NCBI RefSeq assembly: GCF_963678635.1
Contig: NC_087064.1
Coordinates: 20,384,509-20,448,508 of the forward strand
DNA from: Symsagittifera roscoffensis
Lineage: Eukaryota > Xenacoelomorpha > Acoela > Convolutidae
Direction: 5' to 3'
DNA: 64,000 nucleotides
Positions 1 to 64,000 of this stretch are shown here, one piece after another. The notes below the pieces were generated by a model. The model did not search any database and was not told where the DNA came from. It was given only the letters and a program-made list of their open reading frames with translations. The stretch's first letter is position 1. Each line of letters starts with the position of its first letter. The translations under genes and the position numbers were made by a program.

Positions 1-85
1 TGTCAAGCACACCTTGCGAACGGTCATCAAGTAGCATGTATCGTTTGCGATTTTGTCTCAAAGCGTGTTGTTTTTCTATTTTCAG

Positions 86-55212
<55,127 letters not shown>

Positions 55213-55306
55213 GTAAAATGTGCTGAAGAAGTGCTGCACAAAAAAACTATACTGCTGAAACATATGTATCGACAAAACATTCCAAGATAGCGATAGCTTT
55301 TTAGGA

Positions 55307-55312
55307 ATTAAA
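55307..55312 (+). promoter_or_regulatory. Candidate polyadenylation signal (ATTAAA)
   Basis: ATTAAA lies 95 bp after the WDR7 stop codon. It is a common variant of AATAAA. In DNA this AT-rich such hexamers occur by chance, so this is only a candidate 3' end. Confidence 0.25.
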
Positions 55313-56279
55313 AATATTCTAATTTGAAAATGGTAGCATTTCGTTTGTAGATTAGGTTTCGTTTTGACGGTGTAGCAACTATATGAACTCTATCTATGCA
55401 ATTTATTTAATCTATTGAATTGACATTGCTCATTTATTATAGGAAATTTAGTGTTAGATAAATTTATTCGAATTTGTTGGTGTCTTTATTTATGCATATA
55501 TTGCTAGTAGCTCAATTCAGAATTGTTAAAATGTTTTCACGAATAGGTAACAGACTTCAGAAAGAGTTGCGGTTATTGGGGTATTCTTTAAAATGGGCTC
55601 AATTTTGTTTTCAGATAGCTTTTTAATGCCTTCTAAGAAACTTCCTGTTAAATTGTTTTTATAAGTTTGCATGTGAAGGTCTGATTATGAGTCGATGAAC
55701 GCAGTTCAGATTCTTATAAAGGTCGCAAATATGTAATTTTCGTTCCACGTTCCAGGAAAAGTTCAGGATCAAAGTTACTATTTCGCGGTTTGACTAGCAA
55801 AATGAACATTTCAACTATGGTTCAAGTCTTTTCAAGTTGGGTTAGTTTTATGAAAAAAAAGTTAATCATAAATTGTTTTAGAATTTCAAAGAGCTTTAAA
55901 GCCATTTCTTTCGGGAAAATTGAAAGTTACGATGTTTTCAAATAACAAGACAGTATGTTTTTTTTCTTTATTTGCTTTCTTGACTATTCCATTTGTTTGT
56001 TGGTGTTGTTTTCTTTCTTCGATTTTTTTCTTTAAAGTTTTGCTCAAATTTCATATTTTGCGGTTTGACTTTTTACCGAAGCGTAGTGTATAATTACGAA
56101 CTATTTTTTCTAACCCAATTTGCAAATAAAAGTGCTCATTTGGTGACTTTTTTAGTATACTTTAATTTAATCATATTTAAGCTTATTCAAGCATAGGCAA
56201 TTTCATAGTATATGTTGTTGCTTAATTTTTGGCTAGTGTTAGGTTCTCTTTGAAAAACAGGTTTTGTGAAAATGTATGG

Positions 56280-56760
56280 GATTTGTTATTTTTTCAATCT
56301 GCGTTTCAAATTATCTCAAAAACTACCGTAGAGCTTTTCAAAATATAAAACTAATGAAAAACCCGAATGCTCTTCTGAATGCCTGCATATTTCGCTGATA
56401 TCTTTTCATTTTACCCCACGTTCTACGGCCTTCGAAGTTTTCGGTAGGGCGATTTTTGGCCTATTTGTTTTGATATTTTTTGAAATCTGAGATGGTTTCA
56501 AATAAAAATTAATCATGGGGATCTCCCCTTCTCAAGCGGCTTTTCTCTAAAACTGGTAGAAAAAAGATATGGCCTCCAACAAGCCCATCTTTTGACATTT
56601 TGGTTAATTTTTAAACTTTTTGACTTTCCCAAAAACTACCCTGCCAAATCGGAGGTCAAGGCTTTAACCGTAGAAAAAATCAGTTATGCGAACCTCACTT
56701 GCGCATGTGTCTCTAGGGCCTTACAAATGTCCAGTTTGTGAAGTTTTGCCCGTTTTTTGG
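56280..56760. repeat. Repeat family Q, second copy
   Basis: GCCTGCATATTTCGCTG, TTCTACGGCCTTCGAAG and GGGGATCTCCCCTTCTCAAG follow the same order as in the copy at 37675. Confidence 0.65.
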
Positions 56761-56769
56761 TAAGTTGTT

Positions 56770-57237
56770 AAGAAAGATGAACCTAGTGAGTACTCTTATA
56801 TAGGTCTTGCTGATTTTTTAAATTTTTTTTACAGGAAAATTTCTTAAAATTTGTTCATGCTGTTTGATTTTTTGCGGTTTGACTTGTGATTTCTGTTTAA
56901 GTTCAGTGCAATCATTGTTCAAAGGACGGCGAAATCCACTCTCAAACAGCACAAAGGTAAAGTTCACAAAAAAGGTGATCGACTTCCGATTTCGAAAATG
57001 GAAAGTAATTATCAGATTTTGCCGCGAAATAAAAGTTTTACGTGTTGATCCAGTTTTATCAAATTGGGTTAATTTTAACAAAAAGTGACCATAATAAATT
57101 ATTCTACATAAAGCTTTCAATAAATTATTCTACACAAAAATTCAAAAACTGAAGGCTCTTGAAAAAACAAGTCTGTTTCTTTTTCAGTTTCTTCGCGTTC
57201 ATTACTCTTTTCCAACTGTTAGTTGGCTATGTTTTTT
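56770..57237. repeat. Repeat family T, near full-length copy
   Basis: Starts AAGAAAGATGAACCTAGTG and ends TCGCGTTCATTACTC, then CCAACTGTTAGTTGGCTATG. Between the ends are the GGATCAAAG/GTTTGACTTGTG-type blocks shared with 46225 and 49934. Confidence 0.65.
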
Positions 57238-57892
57238 TTTCAAAAAGTAACCTGCTGACTCTGAGGTTGATAGTTCCTGAAAACTAACATGGTGCTTCGT
57301 TTTCCCCTGCGTTATCTGTTCCCCCTATTTTTGCCTATTTAAAAGCCGATAAGGACTTCCGGAAAATCCATTTTTTGAATTTTGATCGTTTCTTTTTTAG
57401 AAATTTAATTTTTTTTTCGAAAATTACTCAGCCAAATCTGAGAGAAAGAATTCAATAGAAAGAGCGTGTATTAGTTCTCGTCTTAAAATAAGCTGCTAAT
57501 TTCCTACTTAAGAAGAGAAATTACAGGTTTTGCGTATAGCTGATTTTGAAAGTTTGGCATTTCAGTATCAGTACAATATAAGATTAAACACATTAAACAT
57601 TTAAACCGCGAATCCAGCATAAACTGGGCTACTATTTTACTTCGAAGTTACTGTGGCGCAGATACGAGCAGTCTTCTCAATTGAAGTTCAATTTTTTAAG
57701 ATAAACATCATTAATTAGTTTTAATCCTTCCAGTCAAAGCTTAGAACAAATCTGACATCTCTACTGACGTAAAATGATATATCTTTCAATTTTGGACTAC
57801 TTGTCCTTGTGTTACCTGACATAATTAAAAAAAAACGCCCGAAAACTTGTTCGCTGCCTATTTTGGGTTCGAAATGAAAATACTCTCCTTTT

Positions 57893-58148
57893 TGTGCGCA
57901 TACATCACGCCCTATGTTAGATTATGATAACCTACTTGGATGTTAAAATATTATTCGCAATTGAACTGTCAAGGTCGGGACAGGTATCTCAACCGTGACA
58001 GTGTGCTACCAATTTTATAGACACTCTTTTATGCTTGCTGAAAGATTGCTGTCATATCATTTTATTGATTTCGTAACCAATCTATATCAATGAATTAAAC
58101 TTCAACTTTTAGTTATTTTACTAAGTTAGTGTAGGTTACCATTCCACA
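57893..58148 (+). repeat. LTR-like segment A
   Basis: 256 bp from TGTGCGCATACATCACG to ATTCCACA. Also present at 61487-61742, and as a longer version at 63305-63565 preceded by a polypurine tract. Begins TG and ends CA. Confidence 0.5.
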
Positions 58149-58500
58149 TAGCGCAGCCAGCAGGATTGAATCACGATCAACGTTCAGACCAAATTGGAGC
58201 TCAAAAAGTGAAAAGTGAGTTGCTGAATTCTTAGTGATGCGTATATCATAAATGATAGATTTCAGTGCCTCCTGTAAATTCGGACGATTTTCTTCTGGAT
58301 GGATAGCACCCAGTTTTTTTTTATGGTTTGGATTGTCCTTTCTACTAAACCACAACCTCGGTGGTCCCCCACCGTGCAAAAAATCTATTTGATACCGTTA
58401 TTTCTACAGAATTCGCTAACTAATTGGTTTTTAAAACCTGAGTATTGGTAGCGGACAGTCCTTATTATCAGGCCCTAGAAGATTTGACCAAATCCGTAGG
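58113..58500 (-). pseudogene. Degenerate retrotransposon integrase core (copy A)
   Basis: The open part reads IRITKNSATHFSLFELQFG, the pattern seen near the end of Ty3/gypsy-type integrase cores. Upstream on the same strand a second frame has a DHRG...GLVER-type segment, and before it an EFCRNNGIK-type segment ended by a stop. The fragments are split by a frameshift in an A-run near 58320 and by a stop, so it is not functional. Only part of the core is present; no reverse transcriptase is seen. Confidence 0.65.
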
Positions 58501-59201
58501 GAGATGGTTATCGATGAAAAAGATATTATCGCATGTTGAAGGGACGAAGGCATTGCAAACCTTAACTGATCGAAACCAGATTTTAGCAGCTTCTCTGAGG
58601 AACAATTTTTCAACCGGAACGTTGAGATTTCGTTCAGACTCACTATTGCCTTCTTCTTAAAAATCGAAAGTAACATTGAACAACTCTTATTATCTAATCA
58701 TAATCAAGTAGAAATATTCAGAAAATTATTGTACAGGAGATCGGGGAAACAATTAATCAAAATATTCAGGGACAAAAACACCAAAATAACAAATAATACC
58801 TATATAACAGAAGAGGGGAAGCTATCAGGAAAAACCATTTATCTATCAGATTAAAAAATAATGACGCTAGAGTTTTAGGACAAAGACAGAAACAAAAGCA
58901 GCCAAAGAACAGCAAGAATCCTCGAGGTACAACATCATCATCATCAGACGGTGATAATATCCCCATAAAATTGGCACCTAGACGGAAAATAATTGCCGAA
59001 TCGAAACTTTTTCGCAGCCTACTCCAAAGTTCAGGCGAATCATGCCAAACACGCAACAAGGATCGATGGGACAACCAGTGCTAGCATCGACCTTGAGTCC
59101 AGTGGTGGACTTGACTCAGTCCTCATCGAGTTCAGGAGGGGTACTTCCACCCCCGATTGCAGAGTAATCTCCGGCAAGGAAATCAGCCATGGACGATAAC
59201 T

Positions 59202-61253
59202 GGCCAAAAACTCGAAATAAGTATGAAAGTCAATGAACATTTGAGTGTAAATGAAAAAATTGGGTTTTGTTCAATTCAGTGTGATTGTGCTGCTGACTCA
59301 ACACGCGTTTCAAAATGTTTCAAATGCAAAGAAAAGCAAAACCCAAAATGAACTTTCCAGTTTTCGGAAAAAAATAAATTTCCAGAAAACTGGATTTGCT
59401 GAAAATACCAGACTCAGAATTTACGAGCGTCTGCAATTGCAGGAAAAAACGAAATGAGCGAGACATGTGGAGAGCGTAACTATGTCTTCAGAGGGAAGAA
59501 CAGATGCCCAAAGCGTGATCAAGATTTTAAAAGAACTCAGCGAGATATTTACAACGATTGTCGCAGTTGCCAGTGTCAATTCGTCAGAGCGCTTGGTTTT
59601 CCCTCTCGCAGAGTTACATGAAAAAATTTAACGAATTGCGGCTGAAAGTGAAGTACAAAACAAATCACGACGTAGCGTTGGCCTTAATAATGCTGCTTTT
59701 CCTTGCATTTGAAAAAAAGCACAAGATCGGCGAGTTCATTAATATGATCATTTTGGAAATTCAAATTGTATGCGACAAAAATTGTAAGGAACCCAAAAAT
59801 TTTGAAAAAATTAACGTGCTCTGTCTATACTTCGGCTCTACCTATATCAAAAGCATGGTGTCAAACTGTGAAATTGTATTCTCGTCCTCCCATTGTGCAA
59901 GTTTTTTCTTCTTTCAGTTTGATTGATTTGTTCTTCGAAAATTGAATTTTTACTTCAGCTCCGCTCAGCTTTTTATGAAGAGATATTTCCTTGCAGGCTC
60001 TCAAAAACGTACTAAACGCGAGAATCTGACTCGTGCACTAATAATTAAACCCCAGGACAGTCGCCACTTTTCTGGGATGCTGGGTTGGGACTAGGGGCTG
60101 ACAAAACCTTTAGCTTTGCGTTTATGTGCCATCAATTCAGAGAAAAGTTCGTGTTATAAGTTTAAGCTCGAGAATGCGTCTAAAAATGATTGATTTCGAG
60201 TTTTTAAGCCTCAGTGGAACTTTTTTGAAAAATCTGTATTGGCTAAAAATGTCAGGAAAATTACAATATTTTTAGTAAACGAACATTCAACTAATTAGGG
60301 GCTATTGTGTTTCATTGAAAAATTTTCTGCTTTTGGTTCGACTAATTGTAACAAGCCAAATGATAGAAGGGTCATTTCTGTCCACAATTCACTTGAATCA
60401 AGAGGCGCAAAAAAGTCTGGCTTTGAATGGGAAACTTTTTTTTTGGATTTAGCCTTGGATGTTTAGCGAGTTCCTTGTGAAGTAAGTTCTGTTTTAATTT
60501 TGGCTGAAGACGGTTTTAAATTATAAAAATAGTTAAAGCAAAAAATAGGTTGTGAAATTTAATGGTATTAAATTGTTTACAGTTAACAAGATGGGAACCA
60601 CGCATTGATTGTGTTGAGTTATCCGAAACTTAAATATCAATTTACTTTTTTTCAAATTTTTTTTTTGGTTTGTTGGCTATGATTTTTTTAATGTCAAACA
60701 AGTTTTATCTGATAACAAAGAAGAAAGTTTTGCAGTGTATTTGACTGCTGCAAAAGCCTAAAATTTATGAACATAATCATAAATCGACGTTTGAGAAAAG
60801 TGCCAGAATAATTGGGCACGGGATTTTATTCTCCTAATTTCGACTTTTGAACTGGCCATTTTCGAACAAAATTTGGAACCATCTGAAATGTATTGACGTT
60901 CTGAGCTTAGATGTTTTGTTTGTGATTCAAAAGTTATGGGGGTTTGAAAACTGCAAACATGGCAAATTGGGGAAAATTAGCCGATCAATTGAAATGTAAG
61001 CGGCTTTTCTTCCGCTCATAAATTATACAAATTGAATCGAAGCAAGACTTTTGATGCAAGCATTACGTGACTGAACGCCAAGATCAAACATTTTGTGCCT
61101 GGAATAGCGGCGTGTGGAGAAGTATTTAGAAACTTTTCAAACAATTTTTTTTGCTTAGTTTTCCTTGAATTTTTAAAAATCTTTTTATTGATGTTTAAAA
61201 AAACTATTTTTAAGACCTTGAAGGGTATTGGGACCATTCCGGGGCTCGCCTTT
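59202..61253. other. Region between the retroelement copies
   Basis: AT-rich. A plus-strand frame at 59558-59926 (122 codons) includes MKKFNELRLKVKYKTNHDVA and a phenylalanine-rich end. The sequence just before it (59250-59560) has cysteine-containing short frames. I cannot assign any of this; it may be a decayed transposase or chance. From 60000 on I see nothing but AT-rich DNA. Confidence 0.3.
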
Positions 61254-61486
61254 ATACGAGCAGTCTTCTCAATTGAAGTTCAATTTTTTAAGATAAACAT
61301 CATTAATTAGTTTTAATCCTTGCAGTCAAAGCTTAGAAAAAATCTGACATCTCTACTGACGTAAAATGATATATCTTTCAATTTTGGACGACTTGTCCTT
61401 GTGTTACCTGACATAATTAAAAAAAAAAACGCCCGAAAATTTGTTCGCTGCCTATTTTGGGTTGGAAATGAAAATACTCTTCTTTT

Positions 61487-61742
61487 TGTGCGCATACATC
61501 ACGCCCTATATTAGATTATGATAACCTACTTGGATGTTAAAGTATTATTCGCAATTGAACTGTCAAGGTCGGGACAGGTATCTCAACCGTGACAGTGTGC
61601 TACCAATTTTATAGACACTCTTTTATGCTTGCTGAAAGATTGCTGTCATATCATTTTATTGATTTCGTAACCAATCTATATCAATGAATTAAACTTCAAC
61701 TTTTAGTTATTTTACTAAGTTAGTGTAGGTTACCATTCCACA
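61487..61742 (+). repeat. LTR-like segment B (possible 5' LTR)
   Basis: 256 bp, nearly the same as 57893-58148 and, apart from its first bases, as 63305-63565. No convincing tRNA primer-binding site follows it. Confidence 0.5.
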
Positions 61743-62110
61743 TAGCGCAGCCAGCAGGATTGAATCACGATCAACGTTCAGACCAAATTGGAGCTCAAAA
61801 AGTGAAAAGTGAGTTGCTGAATTCTTAGTGATGCGTATATCATAAATGATAGATTTCAGTGCCTCCTGTAAATTCGGACGATTTTCTTCTGGATGAATAG
61901 CACCCAGTATTTTTTTACTGTTTGGATTGTCCATTCTACTAAACCACAACCTCGGTGGTCCCCCACCGTGCAAAAAATCTCTTTGATACCCTTATTTCTA
62001 CAGAATTCGCTAACTAATTGGTTTTTAAAACCTGAGTATTGGTAGCGGACAGTCCTTACTATCAGGTTCTAGAAGATCTGACCAAATCCGTAGGGAGATG
62101 GATATCGATG
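61707..62110 (-). pseudogene. Degenerate retrotransposon integrase core (copy B)
   Basis: Same residues as copy A (NSATHFSLFELQFG; LQEALKSIIYDIRITK) and the same frame break near the A-run at about 61910. The shared break shows that the damage came before the duplication of the block. The frame runs into the LTR-like segment and ends there, so the normal end of the integrase is missing. Confidence 0.6.
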
Positions 62111-62459
62111 AAAAAGATATTATCGCATGTTGAAGGGACGAAGGCATTGCAAACTGCAAACCTTAACTGATCGAAACCAGATTTTAGTAGCTTCTCTGAG
62201 GAACAATTTATCAACCGGAACATTGAGATTTCGTTCAGACTCACTATTGCCTTCTTCTTCAAAATCGAAAGTAACATTGAACAACTCTTATTATCTAGTC
62301 CTAATCAAGTAGAAATACTCAGAAAAGTATTATACAGGAGATCGGGGAAACAATTATTCAAAATATTCAGAGACAAAATCACCAAAATAACAAATAATAC
62401 CTATAGAACAGAAGAGGGGAAGCTATCAGGAAAAACCATTTATCTATCAGATTAAAAAA

Positions 62460-63208
62460 TAATGACGCTAGAGTTTTAGGACAAAGACAGAAACAAAAGC
62501 AGCCAAAGAACAGCAAGAAGCCTCGAGGTACAACATCATCATCATCATCAGACGGTGATAATATCCCCATAAAATTGGCACCTAGACGGAAAAAAATCGC
62601 CGAATCGAAACTTTCCCTGGTGGACTTGACTCAGTCCACTGGTGGACCTCCAATGGTGGACTTGACTCAGTCCTCATCGAGTTCAGGAGGGATAATTCCA
62701 CCCCCGATTGCAGAGTCATCTCCGGCAAGGAAATCAGCCATGGACGATAACTCCCAATAGGAACAACTAGTGTTAAGAAAGCAACAGACCCAAAGGAGGG
62801 AGCTCTGAAGGAGGTCCCAAAGAAGGTTACAATAGTGGCAGAAGACTCGGCCATACCAGCTCGGGCGTAAAAGCAAATTCTTCAGTAATGACACCGATTT
62901 CCTCAGATGACGACATTATTATAAGTCCCAGGAAGACAACCCCGCAACATTGCCCAGTCACCTTTTCTAACCCCTCAGCTACAGTGCCGACGCCAGAATC
63001 CAGCTGGACGAAGTCTTCTCCAGAAAAAGACACAGTAGCCATACAATCTTCCTCGAAACTCTCAGGTGGGAATCGCCGACAAACCAAGTTCTTTGGCAGT
63101 CCTATCAGGCACGCAGTGAAAGAGATTTCTGCCTTGACTATTTCCCCTAAGGGAGATATTAGTGGCGCCGTACCTGTGTCGACGGAGGAATTGACGGCGT
63201 CGTCGTGA
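62460..63208 (+). pseudogene. Degenerate retroelement polyprotein tail
   Basis: Plus-strand frames in succession: a Gln/Lys-rich stretch, DGDNIPIKLAPRRKKIAESK with a repeated VDLTQS motif (ends 62760), a frame near 62762-62870, and 62888-63208, which ends RRQTKFFGSPIRHAVKEI and then a hydrophilic tail. Position directly before a polypurine tract and LTR, and the FGSPIRHAVK-type ending, suggest the C-terminal tail of a Ty3/gypsy-like polyprotein. Frame changes and stops mean it is broken. Family assignment is inference. Confidence 0.45.
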
Positions 63209-63293
63209 AGAAGACATGGAGATTTGTTAGAAGAAACTAAAACTTTTGAACTCGTAAATTTTTTCGATTTGTGAAATTTCAAAAACTTTCCCT

Positions 63294-63304
63294 AGAGGGG
63301 GAAG
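63294..63304 (+). other. Polypurine tract
   Basis: AGAGGGGGAAG directly before TGTGGCGGCT, the typical place of the second-strand primer next to a 3' LTR. This fixes the plus strand as the element's sense strand here. Confidence 0.6.
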
Positions 63305-63565
63305 TGTGGCGGCTGTCATACATCACGCCCTATGTTAGATTATGATTACCTACTTGAACGTTAAATGTTATTCGCAATTAAACTGTCAAGGTCGGGACAG
63401 GTATCTCAACCTTGACAGTGTGCTACCAATTTTAAAGACACTCTTTTATGCTTGCTGAAAGATTGCTGTCATATCATTTTATTGATTTTGTAACCAATCT
63501 ATATCAATGAATTAAACTTCAACTTTTAGTTAGTTTACTAAGTTAGTGTAGGTTACCATTTCACA
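63305..63565 (+). repeat. 3' LTR-like segment C
   Basis: 261 bp, TG at the start and CA at the end. Matches the LTR-like segments A and B from CATACATCACGCCC onward, with more divergence. Confidence 0.55.
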
Positions 63566-63777
63566 ATAGCAAAGCAGCAGTTTTATGAATCATGGAACTA
63601 TTCGATTGCAGTTTTTTCTTTCAATTTGTTTTTATTTCTTTTAATTTTTTGTTCGAAATTTCGAGTATATTTGCTGGAAGACGAACCTTTATACGTTTAT
63701 GCCAAATTTTAGAACTACGTTTCGTGTGTTTAAAAAAACGAAAAGAAAAAGTTGCAGTCTAGATATTGGTTGAGCGG

Positions 63778-63900
63778 CACTTCGTAACAGAAGGTAATTC
63801 GTAACAGAAGACATTATGTAACGGTAGAAGACAGTTCGTAACAGAAGACAATTCCTAACAGTCGAGAATTCGTTATAGGGTACAATTCTTCACAAGACAT
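63778..63900. repeat. Short tandem repeat of about 18 bp
   Basis: About six diverged copies of TTCGTAACAGAAGACAA. Decays to the right. The rest of 63566-64000 shows no gene. Confidence 0.7.
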
Positions 63901-64000
63901 TGGCAAGCAGAGGCGACTTGAGCAATTTTGCTCTGCTCCGCTCACAGTGGGCATTTTGCGCCTAAAACCTAGGGTTAAGCTTACAGTTAACCCTACTTTT

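Larger units (their letters stand above)
55213..57661. other. 3' flank of WDR7, repeat-rich
   Basis: After the stop codon: a possible poly-A signal at 55307, family T pieces (55686-56010 and 56770-57237), a family S fragment (56100-56245) and family Q (56280-56760). No coding exon recognised. Confidence 0.6.
57662..59201. mobile_element. Retroelement-derived block, copy A
   Basis: About 1.54 kb matching 61254-62752 (copy B) in the same orientation with few differences. In order: a flank, an LTR-like stretch (57893-58148), minus-strand integrase remnant (58113-58500) and plus-strand Ser/Lys-rich remnant (about 58800-59201). Near the right end it has sequence absent from B (about 59010-59100). 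Confidence 0.8.
61254..62752. mobile_element. Retroelement-derived block, copy B
   Basis: Direct repeat of copy A. LTR-like segment 61487-61742, minus-strand integrase remnant 61707-62110, plus-strand remnant from about 62400. Together with the third LTR-like piece at 63305 it could be one element of about 2.1 kb (61487-63565). Confidence 0.75.

Noticed and set aside
58766-59074. Minus-strand frame of 102 codons with hydrophobic runs, possible envelope protein
   Set aside because: It lies opposite the plus-strand Lys/Gln-rich remnant; its hydrophobicity is what an antisense reading of such codons gives.
62827-63282. Minus-strand frame of 151 codons
   Set aside because: Antisense to the plus-strand polyprotein tail next to the polypurine tract; no recognisable motif.

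Overview
The window is animal (metazoan) nuclear DNA. It is AT-rich, has spliced coding exons far apart, and is full of repeats. Its backbone is one plus-strand gene running from before the left edge to position 55212. This gene is a homologue of WDR7 (rabconnectin-3 beta), a WD-repeat protein that works with DMXL/rabconnectin-3 alpha in regulating the V-ATPase. I assembled 23 coding exons by eye. They join in phase at every junction and give 1490 residues plus a stop; only the extreme N-terminus lies outside the window. Three of the 22 introns appear to start with GC instead of GT. Intron sizes run from 42 bp to 22.5 kb. No species can be named. Very short introns beside repeat-inflated ones, plus GC-AG introns, fit a tunicate such as a large-genome larvacean, but that is inference.

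Layout. 86-307: first exon seen. About 500-18430: a satellite filling most of intron 1, with monomers of about 140-200 bp organised into higher-order repeats of about 1.0, 1.25, 1.73 and 2.73 kb. 19776-19988: a small foldback element with poly-C/poly-G arms. 22818-22986: exon 2. 24051-25130: a separate two-exon reading frame nested in intron 2 on the same strand, unrecognised. 25599-26082: a G/A/C-rich, T-poor minisatellite. 27534-55212: exons 3-23, their introns carrying several interspersed repeat families: a hairpin/inverted-repeat family (T), a composite tRNA-derived SINE-like family (S), two other dispersed families (P and Q), a pair-repeat (R), a roughly 165-bp tandem array (39430-40690), a 588-bp tandem duplication and a second foldback element. 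55213-57661: the gene's 3' flank, also repeats. 57662-63565: two direct copies of a retroelement-derived block, a third LTR-like piece, degenerate integrase sequence on the minus strand and a degenerate polyprotein tail on the plus strand. 63566-64000: flank with a short tandem repeat.

The only recognisable cellular gene is the WDR7 homologue. Most other reading frames are byproducts of repeats. The most unusual features are the intronic higher-order satellite built from splice-site-like modules, the cluster of GC-AG introns, the nested gene, and the retroelement block whose two strands carry different coding remnants.
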